Positions 52,456 to 60,929 of a stretch of 64,000 nt of DNA are shown one piece after another. The stretch is from UBA11795 sp964652755 (GTDB lineage: Bacteria > Chloroflexota > Dehalococcoidia > Lucifugimonadales > UBA826), in the NCBI GenBank assembly GCA_964652755.1, contig CAZZBP010000003.1:33403-97402 (forward strand), written 5' to 3'. Made by a program: the position numbers and the translations under genes. Each line of letters begins with the position of its first letter. The stretch's first letter is position 1. Under the pieces are notes generated by a model, which saw only the letters and a list, made by a program, of their open reading frames with translations, searched no databases and had not been told where the DNA came from.

Positions 52456-53214
52456 TTAATCCGGTATCATGGATTCAATTGGCTCTGCCAACCCATAAAA
52501 CGACTTGGCGAGATCAACGCACGAAATTGCATCTTTCCCGTACCCATCCGCTCCCATATCGTCTGCGAACTCTTGCGTTAACGGGGCGCCTCCCACCATC
52601 ACTTTAACTATGTCTCGGGAACCAATTTCCTCAAAGGCGTCCACAGTCCTTCCCATATTGGGCATTGTCGTGGTGAGGAGAGCAGACATTCCTAATACTC
52701 TCGCTTCATTTTCCTCAACCGCCTCTATGAATTCTTCGGGGGAAGTATCAACACCAAGATCGACAACAACGAAACCCGCTCCTCTTAGCATCATGATGCA
52801 TAGATTTTTTCCAATGTCATGCAGATCGCCTTTCACAGTACCCATGACCACAATCCCGGCGGGTTCTACCCCGGATGCGGAGAGAATCGGTTCGATATGC
52901 TCCATACCTGCTTTCATTGCCCTCGCTGCCACTAACACCTCGGGGACGAAAATAATGTTGTCACGGAACTTGACTCCCACGATAGCCATTCCTGCGATCA
53001 GGCCATCATCGAGTATTGTGTTAGCGGAGAAGCCGTTCTCCAAAGCGTCCTTTGTAAGATCAAAAACCTCGTTGTTATTACCATGAATAAGATTGACCGA
53101 TATTTCTTGCATCGACGGATCGGCATTTTCCCATAAAGCTCGAATGTGGGCTTGCTCAGCAGGATTAGCAATGTATGCCAATTCTTTTTCAAGTGATTCA
53201 TTGACTACAGGCAT
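52456..53214 (-). CDS. Cobalamin-binding corrinoid protein (MtbC/MttC-like)
   Basis: A 252-residue protein with the helical cap domain (residues about 40-110) and the B12-binding Rossmann domain. The lower-axial His sits in VKGDLHDIGKNLCIMMLRGA (DxHxxG motif), followed by MSALLTTTMPNMG and MVGGAPLTQEFADDMGADGYG. Such proteins carry a methyl group between two methyltransferases. Upstream is a UroD-family methyltransferase and downstream a RACE-like activator. The ribosome site AAGGGATAA precedes the ATG. Confidence 0.93.
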   Translation of the reverse strand: MPVVNESLEKELAYIANPAEQAHIRALWENADPSMQEISVNLIHGNNNEVFDLTKDALENGFSANTILDDGLIAGMAIVGVKFRDNIIFVPEVLVAARAMKAGMEHIEPILSASGVEPAGIVVMGTVKGDLHDIGKNLCIMMLRGAGFVVVDLGVDTSPEEFIEAVEENEARVLGMSALLTTTMPNMGRTVDAFEEIGSRDIVKVMVGGAPLTQEFADDMGADGYGKDAISCVDLAKSFYGLAEPIESMIPD

Positions 53215-53328
53215 TTATCCCTTGTTTCTCCTTTTCCGTCTCCACCAGTAACGAAGCGGGTGATGGTGGTATTGTTAAATCAAATAAAGGAACTGAGTAA
53301 TTATACGGTCAAAGCGATAAACTGGCGC

Positions 53329-54375
53329 TCAGCTTTTTCGTTCGGCAGTCCAGTCTTTTACTGCAAGGGGAATTTCCATAAGGTTCTCGATCTTAGTTGC
53401 CAGAGGGATTGCGCATTCAGGAGCAATCATTTGGACACCTGCCTCTAGGCATTTATAGACCTCCTGCCGTACTTCTTCAGGACCGCGGGCATAGAGAGTC
53501 TGAGGGTTGTTAATGTTGCCAACAAGGCCTATTTCACCATTTACGGCATCCATAGCATCTTGTGGATCGTTTTTTGAGTCAAAATGAAACGAAGCCATGC
53601 CTGTCTCTGCAATGTAGGGCATTCTATCTATTGTTTTCCCACATATATGAAGAATCAAAGGCACAGGAAGACTCTCTACCATCTCAGTGTGAATTTCCTG
53701 AAGGAATCTTTTGTAATATTCTCCGCTAACGAGATCACCGGTGGCATGATCAGGGAATGTGAGTACATCTGCTCCAGCATCAATCTGAGCCTGGCCAAAC
53801 AAAACTGAGATCTCTTTGAGCTTATGAAGGGACCTCATGGTCTCTTCCGGGTTATCTACTGTTCCCAACAGGAAGCTCTCTACTCCGAATACATGGTATG
53901 CGAGGGTCCATGGGCCCATCGTTTTACCTATAATAGCTACCTCGTCACCATATTCTTGCTTTAATATCCTGATTGACTCTGTTATCGCTTTTACATCTCT
54001 ATGTTCTAGGAAATTTTCAGGTACACGAACATCACGCGAGTCTTTCCAGACTGGGTTGTACATACGAACAGTAGGCCAGTTATCTTTTTCTTCCCATTGC
54101 ATTTCGCATCCCAGCGCTGATGACTCTTGTATTATGCTGAAATACGGTGAGATGCTGTCGAAACCAAGTTCCGTATATCCTGTGGCGGCTAATCTTGCGG
54201 CTAATTCGGGGTCTTGACAGGCTTCAGGAAAGGGAGCATCCACGAGGTCCATTAGCTCCACAGTGGCTACATTTGTGGGGTTTGCTATAGGAGTTCTATC
54301 AACAGGATTCCCGCTAAGAGCGTTCATAACCCGCTCCCTTGGGGTCATAGTCTCCTCATATGTGGTCGAAATCAT
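53329..54375 (-). CDS. UroD/MtaA-family methyltransferase
   Basis: A 348-residue TIM-barrel protein; start MISTTYEETMTPRERVMNAL at 54375 chosen over an ORF start at 54411, with AGGAG upstream. It is uroporphyrinogen decarboxylase-like, but the region LPVPLILHICGKTIDRMPYI carries the His-x-Cys zinc site of MtaA/MtbA/CmuA methyltransferases. Other marks: GDLVSGEYYKRFL and NPQTLYARGPEEVRQEV. It would either take a methyl group from a substrate to the corrinoid protein or pass it on. The 53215-53328 spacer (114 bp) lacks a hairpin. Confidence 0.88.
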   Translation of the reverse strand: MISTTYEETMTPRERVMNALSGNPVDRTPIANPTNVATVELMDLVDAPFPEACQDPELAARLAATGYTELGFDSISPYFSIIQESSALGCEMQWEEKDNWPTVRMYNPVWKDSRDVRVPENFLEHRDVKAITESIRILKQEYGDEVAIIGKTMGPWTLAYHVFGVESFLLGTVDNPEETMRSLHKLKEISVLFGQAQIDAGADVLTFPDHATGDLVSGEYYKRFLQEIHTEMVESLPVPLILHICGKTIDRMPYIAETGMASFHFDSKNDPQDAMDAVNGEIGLVGNINNPQTLYARGPEEVRQEVYKCLEAGVQMIAPECAIPLATKIENLMEIPLAVKDWTAERKS

Positions 54376-54391
54376 TGTTATATTTTCTCTC

Positions 54392-54691
54392 CTATGTTTG
54401 GCTAAAACCAAGAGTACTGGTCGTCATTTGCCCGCGCATATCTTCCGCTGCCATCATTGTTTCCACACTGCTGATGTTTCTAGAATACGGCATCAGAAGT
54501 CTCATTAGGCCATCATGTTGGCTTCGGCACTGGAACGCAACCTCGTTGTCTCCTATCTTCTCCATTTCTCCATACCTAGTGAAACCAGCAAGAATCATTC
54601 TTAGTCTCATTAGCGGATTTTTTGCCTCACCGGTAACTCCGATCCGATACAGCCAAGATCCCTCCCTCTTAAAACCTTCTGCCCCTATCAT
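54392..54691 (-). CDS. Unknown protein in the corrinoid cluster (99 aa)
   Basis: A 99-residue soluble protein, MIGAEGFKREGSWLYRIGVT, then RLRMILAGFTRYGEMEKIGD and NISSVETMMAAEDMRGQ. It begins at the first ATG after a stop and lacks an obvious ribosome site. It is enclosed between two cluster genes on the same strand and has natural codon use, so it is likely real. No family recognised. Confidence 0.55.
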   Translation of the reverse strand: MIGAEGFKREGSWLYRIGVTGEAKNPLMRLRMILAGFTRYGEMEKIGDNEVAFQCRSQHDGLMRLLMPYSRNISSVETMMAAEDMRGQMTTSTLGFSQT

Positions 54692-54751
54692 AAGCTCAGA
54701 CTTGCTATCTTAAATCTCTAGGACACCAGTCGATGGTGCAAAATCAGGTGA

Positions 54752-55066
54752 TTAGCCAACAGCCTGGGAAAGCAGGAACCTAACAGGTCTGTCGTGTAGA
54801 ACGTCACATGTGAACCGTGCCTGATTCCGGGTACCTTCTATCGGATCCATCCCTCCTAGTGCCACCAGCTGGTCTCTTATTACGTGAATTCGTTCGTCTG
54901 CTCCGCTTTTCCCGCTGAATGTCCAGACTGTAAAAATACCTTGCTTGACGTAAAGGCCGACAGATATGTTGTGGAAATGTCGGTCCAACGGTACTAATTC
55001 AAGACACTTACCGAATTTTTTTATCACTTCCGCTGGCCTTTGACTTGAATATTTAACTGATCCCAT
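54752..55066 (-). CDS. Unknown protein in the corrinoid cluster (104 aa)
   Basis: A 104-residue protein starting MGSVKYSSQRPAEVIKKFGK at 55066, with AAGGATAG at the correct spacing and 5 bp after the homocysteine-methyltransferase stop. The pattern CLELVPLDRHFHNISVGLY, FTVWTFSGKSGADERIHVIR, then QARFTCDVLHDRPVRF suggests an alpha/beta fold. Longer frames upstream would overlap the preceding gene. No family recognised. Confidence 0.6.
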   Translation of the reverse strand: MGSVKYSSQRPAEVIKKFGKCLELVPLDRHFHNISVGLYVKQGIFTVWTFSGKSGADERIHVIRDQLVALGGMDPIEGTRNQARFTCDVLHDRPVRFLLSQAVG

Positions 55067-55071
55067 TTTCG

Positions 55072-55980
55072 CTATCCTTTTCGTTCCAGTGCAGTTGAAA
55101 TTGCCCGGATGTGTTCGGGCCCGGTTCCACAGCATCCGCCAATTATGTTGACTCCAACATCCCTTAATTTCAAAAATCTTTCAGCCATAAATTCAGGTGA
55201 CTCTGGGTAAATTATCTTGCCATTTTCCATCCCAGGGATCCCCGCATTGGAGTGTACTAGAAGTGGTTTGTCAGTAGATTCCCTCATCATTTGAGCGATT
55301 TCAACCATATTGTCGATTCCGTTTCCACAGTTTGTTCCCACAATATCAGCTCCCGCTTCTGACAATCCGGCCGCGGCTTTTTCAGGAGTTATCCCCATCA
55401 TCGTAAAATATCCTCTGGGACCTTTGTCGAATGTCATCGTAGCGGCAACTGTTAGCTTAGTGTTTTCTTTTGCTGCCCGAATTGCCAGAGAAGCTTCTTC
55501 CATGGCTGTCATCGTTTCCACGACTACCCCGTGAGCGCCGCCCTCTTCCAGAGCAGTGATCTGCGTCTTAAATGCATCGTACATATCAAGCTCTGAAATG
55601 TTTCCTAGCGGTTCTACGAATTCTCCTGTTGGTCCGACGGATCCGAAAACGAAGCATCCCAGGGGAGCCTGGCTACATGCATGTTCAGCTGCGAGCCTAT
55701 TAAATTCAGATATCCTTTCGCCGTGGCCATAGTGTCCTTGTCTAAATATTGTCCCACCGAAAGAGTTCGTGAGTACCAAATCGGAACCCGCGTCAAAGTA
55801 CTCTCTTGCCATTCTTCGCACTACATCTGGCTTGGTTGCATTGAATTCTTCAGGATCCCCCCCAGGCTCCAAGCCGTTTTGTTGAAGAAAAGTCCCGGTT
55901 GCTCCATCTGAAACAAGCATTTCTCCAAATCTGAGACGATCCATAATAGTAGGGTATTCAGGTTGAAAATTGTTTGCCAT
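55072..55980 (-). CDS. Homocysteine S-methyltransferase-family protein
   Basis: A 302-residue TIM barrel like BHMT, MmuM and the N-terminal domain of MetH. Motifs: LVSDGATGTFLQQNGLEPG, DLVLTNSFGGTIFRQGHYG, the zinc cysteines in IVGTNCGNGI and NIIGGCCGTGPEHIRAIS. The short form lacks the corrinoid and pterin domains of MetH. With the separate corrinoid protein it could complete a split methionine synthase-like route, moving the methyl group to homocysteine or another thiol. Confidence 0.9.
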   Translation of the reverse strand: MANNFQPEYPTIMDRLRFGEMLVSDGATGTFLQQNGLEPGGDPEEFNATKPDVVRRMAREYFDAGSDLVLTNSFGGTIFRQGHYGHGERISEFNRLAAEHACSQAPLGCFVFGSVGPTGEFVEPLGNISELDMYDAFKTQITALEEGGAHGVVVETMTAMEEASLAIRAAKENTKLTVAATMTFDKGPRGYFTMMGITPEKAAAGLSEAGADIVGTNCGNGIDNMVEIAQMMRESTDKPLLVHSNAGIPGMENGKIIYPESPEFMAERFLKLRDVGVNIIGGCCGTGPEHIRAISTALERKG

Positions 55981-56037
55981 TGCTCGTTTCCGTTAGGGTT
56001 CATAAAGGTTATATTCGCCGATGATTTGTTCCCTGAT

Positions 56038-56379
56038 TTACAAATCCATCCAGTGATCGATTGCGCCTGCGCTAGGATTTCTGGTGCCCTGGTTATACAT
56101 ATTTCTTATTCTCTTTACAAAGTCTTTTGGCATATTTCTGTTAATCCGGTCGGCTTCTCTCTGGGCTGCCGTCTCTAACGTGTCCTCGACTTCTTTTTTC
56201 TTACTCCATTCCCATCCTGATAGATATTCGTCTGTTCCAGCACTTCCATCCATCATTGAAATCGCGTCTGCGGCCCGTTGGAACCTGTCGTCTAGTGGTA
56301 TGGAAACAGTTTTTGTATCATCCTCTGCTTGTACCTGTATCGGGATCTCTTTCCAGTACATTACTCGAACCGTAGCCAC
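56038..56379 (-). CDS. Virulence factor-family small protein
   Basis: A 113-residue protein starting with GTG (MATVRVMYWKEIPIQVQAED) after AGAGGTGA. The opening and DDRFQRAADAIS, TDEYLSGWEW match what I know as the 'virulence factor' (PF13769-like) family, common in Chloroflexi and actinobacteria next to methyltransferases; the name is historical. The C-terminal 30 residues (RIRNMYNQGTRNPSAGAIDH) are extra. It is first in the corrinoid run, 57 bp before the homocysteine methyltransferase gene. Function unknown. Confidence 0.72.
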   Translation of the reverse strand: MATVRVMYWKEIPIQVQAEDDTKTVSIPLDDRFQRAADAISMMDGSAGTDEYLSGWEWSKKKEVEDTLETAAQREADRINRNMPKDFVKRIRNMYNQGTRNPSAGAIDHWMDL

Positions 56380-56513
56380 GAGAAATCACCTCTTTCTAAA
56401 TTGCAGGTCCATTATATATTCGTGAGGAGTAATGTGACGGAATGGGAGCTAATCCATATCTATTGTGATATAACCGCAATCCATCTTCAATATCACTCAT
56501 TGAGAGGTCAAGT

Positions 56514-57374
56514 ATGCCGTATGCAGAAGTGAATGGTATAAAAATCTATTATGAATCTAACGGGTCCGGATATCCGATCTTATTCTGTCATGAGTTTGCG
56601 GGGGACTACAGATCATGGGATCTGCAAGTTGGGTTTTTCAGCAGAACATACAATGTAATCACTTATTGCGCGAGGGGATATCCCCCTTCATCGGTCCCAG
56701 AATCTGAAATCGATTACAGTCAAGATCAGGCCGTGGCTGATCTCAAAGGACTTATGACAAAACTAGGCATAGAAAAAGCACATATTATAGGCCTCTCGAT
56801 GGGGGGTAATGTAGCTTTAAATTTTGGTCTCAATCATCCAGAAATGGCTTGCTCTCTGGTTATTGCGGGCACGGGCACGGGTTCCGACGAGCCTGAACCG
56901 TTTCGGAGTCGAGTTATAGAAATGGCGGATGGTATGTTGAAAGAAGGAATGGATTACATGTCCGATTATCTCGATGGCCCCGCAAGAGTGCAATTGAAAC
57001 AAAAGGACCCTAAAGGCTATGAACTGTTCAAGTCTCAATTTCTCGGGCATTCTCCTATCGGTTCATCGAATACTTTTCGTGGTGTCTTATTAAGGCGTCC
57101 GCCTGTTTTTGAATTAGCTAATAAGCTCAGAACCCTATATGTCCCCACTCTGGTATTGGCCGGTGATGAAGATGACCCCTGTATCAATCCGGCTCTCTTT
57201 ATGAAGGAGAACATTCCTGCAGCAGGCCTCTCTGTGTTTCCACGATCAGGTCACGCCATTAACCTGGAAGAGCCGGATCTTTTTAACAGAACAGTGATGG
57301 ATTTTTTTGTTCAAGTAGAAGCGAGTAAATGGGTTCCGCGCCACTTAGGAGAATCGTCAGGTTCATTGGCCTGA
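56514..57374 (+). CDS. Alpha/beta hydrolase (enol-lactonase-like)
   Basis: A 286-residue hydrolase: MPYAEVNGIKIYYESNGSGYP, PILFCHEFAGDYRSWD, ARGYPPSSVPE, nucleophile IIGLSMGGNVAL near residue 94, the Asp in LVLAGDEDDPCI and His in RSGHAINLEEP. Close to 3-oxoadipate enol-lactonase and related enzymes. ATG with GAGAGGTC upstream. The CoxE-like gene follows after 1 bp. Confidence 0.87.
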   Translation: MPYAEVNGIKIYYESNGSGYPILFCHEFAGDYRSWDLQVGFFSRTYNVITYCARGYPPSSVPESEIDYSQDQAVADLKGLMTKLGIEKAHIIGLSMGGNVALNFGLNHPEMACSLVIAGTGTGSDEPEPFRSRVIEMADGMLKEGMDYMSDYLDGPARVQLKQKDPKGYELFKSQFLGHSPIGSSNTFRGVLLRRPPVFELANKLRTLYVPTLVLAGDEDDPCINPALFMKENIPAAGLSVFPRSGHAINLEEPDLFNRTVMDFFVQVEASKWVPRHLGESSGSLA

Positions 57375-57375
57375 T

Positions 57376-58533
57376 TTGAGACCAATATTGAGAACTTCAG
57401 AATACGACTACCTCACGCATCTATCAAGATTCGCACGTGCTCTCAGGTCACTAGGTTTACTTGTTGGGCCCTCGGAAGTTTCGGACGCTTTGCATTTCCT
57501 ATACAAAAAAAATTCTGTCTCAATAGTGTTACTGAATAGAGCTTCGCTTTACTGGACTCTGAGAAGTCTTTTCGTGAGCCGTAAATCAGAAATTCACCTT
57601 TTCGATGAAGCCTTTGAAAAGTTCTGGTCGTTTGAATTTATTCCCGTTAAAGAGGAGATAGATACGGAATCAGATCTGTTCAGTGGGGGGAAAGATTTTC
57701 GTCGCCGCCGGAGTGATTCGATAATACCGGAACATGATTCTTCATCAGGTAACCTGCTATTTCACCCGGAGAAAACGGGAGCGAATGATCGGGAGTCGAG
57801 AGAACATCGAGAAATTACTCATTTAGCCGAAGAAGAAGTTATCGAGATACCCAGAATTGCTAATCGCCTCATCAAGTCACTGTCTGACCGTCCCGGAAGG
57901 AGGTATCACAGGGGAGGAAGGCATGGAAGCGTGGATATCAGAAGTATTTTCAGGGCAAATCTAGGTCACGGAGCCGAACTCTTAAAGATCCCTAGGAAAG
58001 AAAAATTACCACGGGTGCCTCATTTGATCATGCTTCTGGATGTGAGCGGTTCGATGGACAAACATACTAGAAACCTACTTCGGTTGGCATTTGAAGTTTG
58101 CAGGCAGACTAAGAAAGTGAGGGTTTTCGTGTTTAGTACCATCTTAACCGAGGTAACTAAAGACCTTATCGCACCGACTGTGGGTGAAGCTATGAAGAAA
58201 ATCAATGGAAAGGTTTCTCACTGGTCTGGAGGTACCAAAATAGGAATATGCCTATACGAGTTTCAAAGAGTTTATTTGGCCAATCTAAATCGTGATACCA
58301 CGGTTGTGCTGATGAGCGACGGATGGGATACGGGAGAGCCACAGGAAGTTGTAATAGGAATCAAAAAGTTATCCCGTTTAGTAAAAAGAATAATATGGTT
58401 GAACCCACTTCTTGGAACGGACAGTTACGAACAGGACACACGCACTCTTAAGGCAGTAGAGCCTTACGTTGATATCTTTGCATCCTCAAGAAACATAGAA
58501 TCTCTAAAAAAATTGCCTGACCTTGTACGTTGA
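57376..58533 (+). CDS. CoxE-like VWA-domain protein
   Basis: A 385-residue protein of the CoxE family. The N-terminal half is helical and polar; the VWA domain carries the metal-ion site LLDVSGSMDKHTR (DxSxS), then FSTILTEVT and LMSDGWDTGEP. CoxE, with the AAA ATPase CoxD, helps mature CO dehydrogenase-family enzymes. Here no CoxD/MoxR ATPase is adjacent and the hydroxylase genes are 33 kb away. The start is TTG, 1 bp after the hydrolase stop. Confidence 0.85.
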   Translation: MRPILRTSEYDYLTHLSRFARALRSLGLLVGPSEVSDALHFLYKKNSVSIVLLNRASLYWTLRSLFVSRKSEIHLFDEAFEKFWSFEFIPVKEEIDTESDLFSGGKDFRRRRSDSIIPEHDSSSGNLLFHPEKTGANDRESREHREITHLAEEEVIEIPRIANRLIKSLSDRPGRRYHRGGRHGSVDIRSIFRANLGHGAELLKIPRKEKLPRVPHLIMLLDVSGSMDKHTRNLLRLAFEVCRQTKKVRVFVFSTILTEVTKDLIAPTVGEAMKKINGKVSHWSGGTKIGICLYEFQRVYLANLNRDTTVVLMSDGWDTGEPQEVVIGIKKLSRLVKRIIWLNPLLGTDSYEQDTRTLKAVEPYVDIFASSRNIESLKKLPDLVR

Positions 58534-58538
58534 GCTGC

Positions 58539-59642
58539 CTAAATTGCGTATTTAGAAACAGAATAATGGTCCAGCTCTAGGCCAAGTCCGGGTTTGTCTG
58601 GGAATGGTGACCACATACCGTTTTTTTGTTTAGGGAAGTCTGTATACCAAATCTCGTCGCCTTCTAGGGCTGTGTTCATGTACTCAACGACCTTTAAATT
58701 TGGCGTAGCACATGCCACATGTAAGTGTACCAACTGAAGTGCATGTGGAGCGACAGGCAAGTTGAAAGCGTGCGCCAGGTGTGTGACCTTCATCCATTCT
58801 GTTACCCCCCCAACTCTTCCTATGTCCGGTTGAACTATGTCGGCCGCGGCTTGCTCAATAAGTTCCCGGAATCCGTATTTTGTGTATTCGTGTTCTCCTG
58901 TTGCTATGGGTATAGATGAGGATCTAGCAACTTCTGCCATCCCTTTTATGTCGTCGGGGATCAGAGGTTCTTCAAACCATCCCACCTGAAATTGCTCAAA
59001 CTCACGGGCCATATAGATAGCCTGTTTTCTGTAATAACCGTTATTAGCGTCAATGAAGATTGCAACATCATTCCCAACGGCATTCCTGACGGCCTCCAGC
59101 CGTTGTATATCTTCTCTCTCCGATTTTCCAAAGTCTTTGCCCACTTTCATTTTTACTCTGGGGATTCCTGCTTCCACGTAGTCTGTCATCTCCTTGATGA
59201 GCTCCTTTTCAGTGAAGTTAGTCCATCCGCCGCTCCCGTACACAGGTACGGAATCCGTATAGGGGCCTAACAATTTATAAAGAGGTAAGTTTACTATTTT
59301 TGCCTTGAGATCCCAGAGTCCGATGTCGATCGCAGAAATGGCGCAAAATGCAATTCCTTTTCGTCCGTAGCCACGAACTTTCCAATACATGTCGTTCCAA
59401 ACCTTCTCTATGTCCAGTGGATCCTTTCCTATTAAAATGCTTTTCAAGGCGTTATCAATAACATCACGAACGCCTGGAGAAGGATAGGTCATTCCGAGAC
59501 CTTCAAAACCTTCGTCGGTGAATATGTGAACGAAGAGTTGCCCTCTTCCTACATTTTCTGCGGGGGACGGAATAGTAGCGTCCTGTATAGGAGTACCGCT
59601 CGGATTATGGAGCAGTGTCGTCTCAATATTTGTAATTTTCAT
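58539..59642 (-). CDS. Mandelate racemase-subgroup enolase superfamily protein
   Basis: A 367-residue enzyme with all signature residues: PRVKMKVGKDF (KxK), IFIDANNGYY, WFEEPLIPDD and IATGEHEYTKYGF (metal ligands D/E/E), VQPDIGRVGG and VAPHALQLVHLHVA (His-Asp dyad). Chemistry is abstraction of an alpha proton from a hydroxy acid, giving racemisation or dehydration. The gene is 29 bp downstream of a second paralogue (59672-60871) on the same strand. Confidence 0.9.
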   Translation of the reverse strand: MKITNIETTLLHNPSGTPIQDATIPSPAENVGRGQLFVHIFTDEGFEGLGMTYPSPGVRDVIDNALKSILIGKDPLDIEKVWNDMYWKVRGYGRKGIAFCAISAIDIGLWDLKAKIVNLPLYKLLGPYTDSVPVYGSGGWTNFTEKELIKEMTDYVEAGIPRVKMKVGKDFGKSEREDIQRLEAVRNAVGNDVAIFIDANNGYYRKQAIYMAREFEQFQVGWFEEPLIPDDIKGMAEVARSSSIPIATGEHEYTKYGFRELIEQAAADIVQPDIGRVGGVTEWMKVTHLAHAFNLPVAPHALQLVHLHVACATPNLKVVEYMNTALEGDEIWYTDFPKQKNGMWSPFPDKPGLGLELDHYSVSKYAI

Positions 59643-59671
59643 TCTTATTGTTTCCGCAATGTTAAAAAGCT

Positions 59672-60871
59672 TCAGTCATTGGACCAGGAGAGTATTTTCT
59701 CAGATTCAACTTTGTTTTCGTTAATCTCTATTCCGACACCGGGCTTATCCAGCCTGGACACTGATATTTCTCCGTTAATCGGGTTGAGTTGCTCTTTCAG
59801 GAAAAACTGGTGAACTTGATTCCACTTTATGAGATGTTCCTGAATAGGGCATGTGTCCGGAGATTGAGCAGCTATAAGATGAGCGGTTGCCTGTGCTGAA
59901 TGACCGTGAGGGATAACGGGTAGGTCGAATGTCGAAGCAAGAGAACATATTTTGACAAGTTCGCTGATCCCGCCAGCCCAATAAATATCCGGCTGTAGAT
60001 AATCCATCGCTTTATTTTCTACGATTTGTCTGAAGCCCCATCGCGTGTATTCGTGTTCCCCACCCGAAATCGGTATAGGAGAATTGCGCTGTATCTCTAT
60101 GTAGCTGTCTAACTTGTCAGCAAGTACGGGCTCTTCCAGCCACTTTATATTGTATTCAGCGATCTTGGCCGCGATTCCAAGCGTATAAGGGACACTCCAG
60201 CTACTCCAGGCGTCCATCATGATGTCCGCTTCATGTCCTGAGCCGTCTCTTAGCGCCTCGACTAGCTCTATATTTGCATTAATTCCCTGAACTCCACTGG
60301 CGGGTCCGTGCCTAAAAAACCACTTGGATGCCTTATAGCCTTGTGACATGATTTCTTTGACTCTTTCATTAGCCTTCTTGGGTTCCACTGAATATTGTAG
60401 GCAACTGGCGTAAGCTGGTATGGAATTTCGGGTTGGCCCTCCCAGGAGACGAAATACAGGTTGCTGGAAGGCCTTTCCCTTCAGATCCCACAATCCGCAG
60501 TCGACTACACTTATCGCCATCATAGTTTCTCCCTTTCTTCCATGGATACTGGACCGATACATCTGATCCCATATCAGTTCAATGGCTAGGGGGTCATTTC
60601 CTATAAGCAGTTCACGTAGCTGAGTATCGATGATGAAAGCTTCAATTTTTGAAAATGGCCCTGATATACCTGTCACTCCATCATCAGTTTGGATTTCCAA
60701 AAACCTAGAATCCATGGAATAGAGGCCTGGTCCGGCCTTCTTCTTGTCTCCTCCGGCGTTCCTGTGTTCCGGATATATGTCGATGGGACGAACCAGCCTC
60801 TCTTCCCAAAACGGTTCCTCATGCTCCAGGGTTCCTCTAAGCTCTCTTATTTTTAGAGCAGTAATTATCAT
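59672..60871 (-). CDS. Enolase superfamily protein, second of a tandem pair
   Basis: A 399-residue enzyme, start ATG at 60871 (MIITALKIRELRG) with GGAAGG 6 bp upstream; a longer frame begins with an unlikely hydrophobic stretch. Residues: KASKWFFRHG (KxxK-like), MMDAWSSW, KWLEEPVLAD, ISGGEHEYTRWGF, LQPDIYWAGGIS, VIPHGHSAQATAH. It is the most diverged of the three paralogues, with an extended N-terminal part. Substrate unknown, perhaps an acid sugar. Confidence 0.88.
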   Translation of the reverse strand: MIITALKIRELRGTLEHEEPFWEERLVRPIDIYPEHRNAGGDKKKAGPGLYSMDSRFLEIQTDDGVTGISGPFSKIEAFIIDTQLRELLIGNDPLAIELIWDQMYRSSIHGRKGETMMAISVVDCGLWDLKGKAFQQPVFRLLGGPTRNSIPAYASCLQYSVEPKKANERVKEIMSQGYKASKWFFRHGPASGVQGINANIELVEALRDGSGHEADIMMDAWSSWSVPYTLGIAAKIAEYNIKWLEEPVLADKLDSYIEIQRNSPIPISGGEHEYTRWGFRQIVENKAMDYLQPDIYWAGGISELVKICSLASTFDLPVIPHGHSAQATAHLIAAQSPDTCPIQEHLIKWNQVHQFFLKEQLNPINGEISVSRLDKPGVGIEINENKVESEKILSWSND

Positions 60872-60929
60872 AGAAAGCCTTCCAACTAAATAAAAAATAA
60901 TGAATAGAGACGTTAGTTTCTCCAATGAC

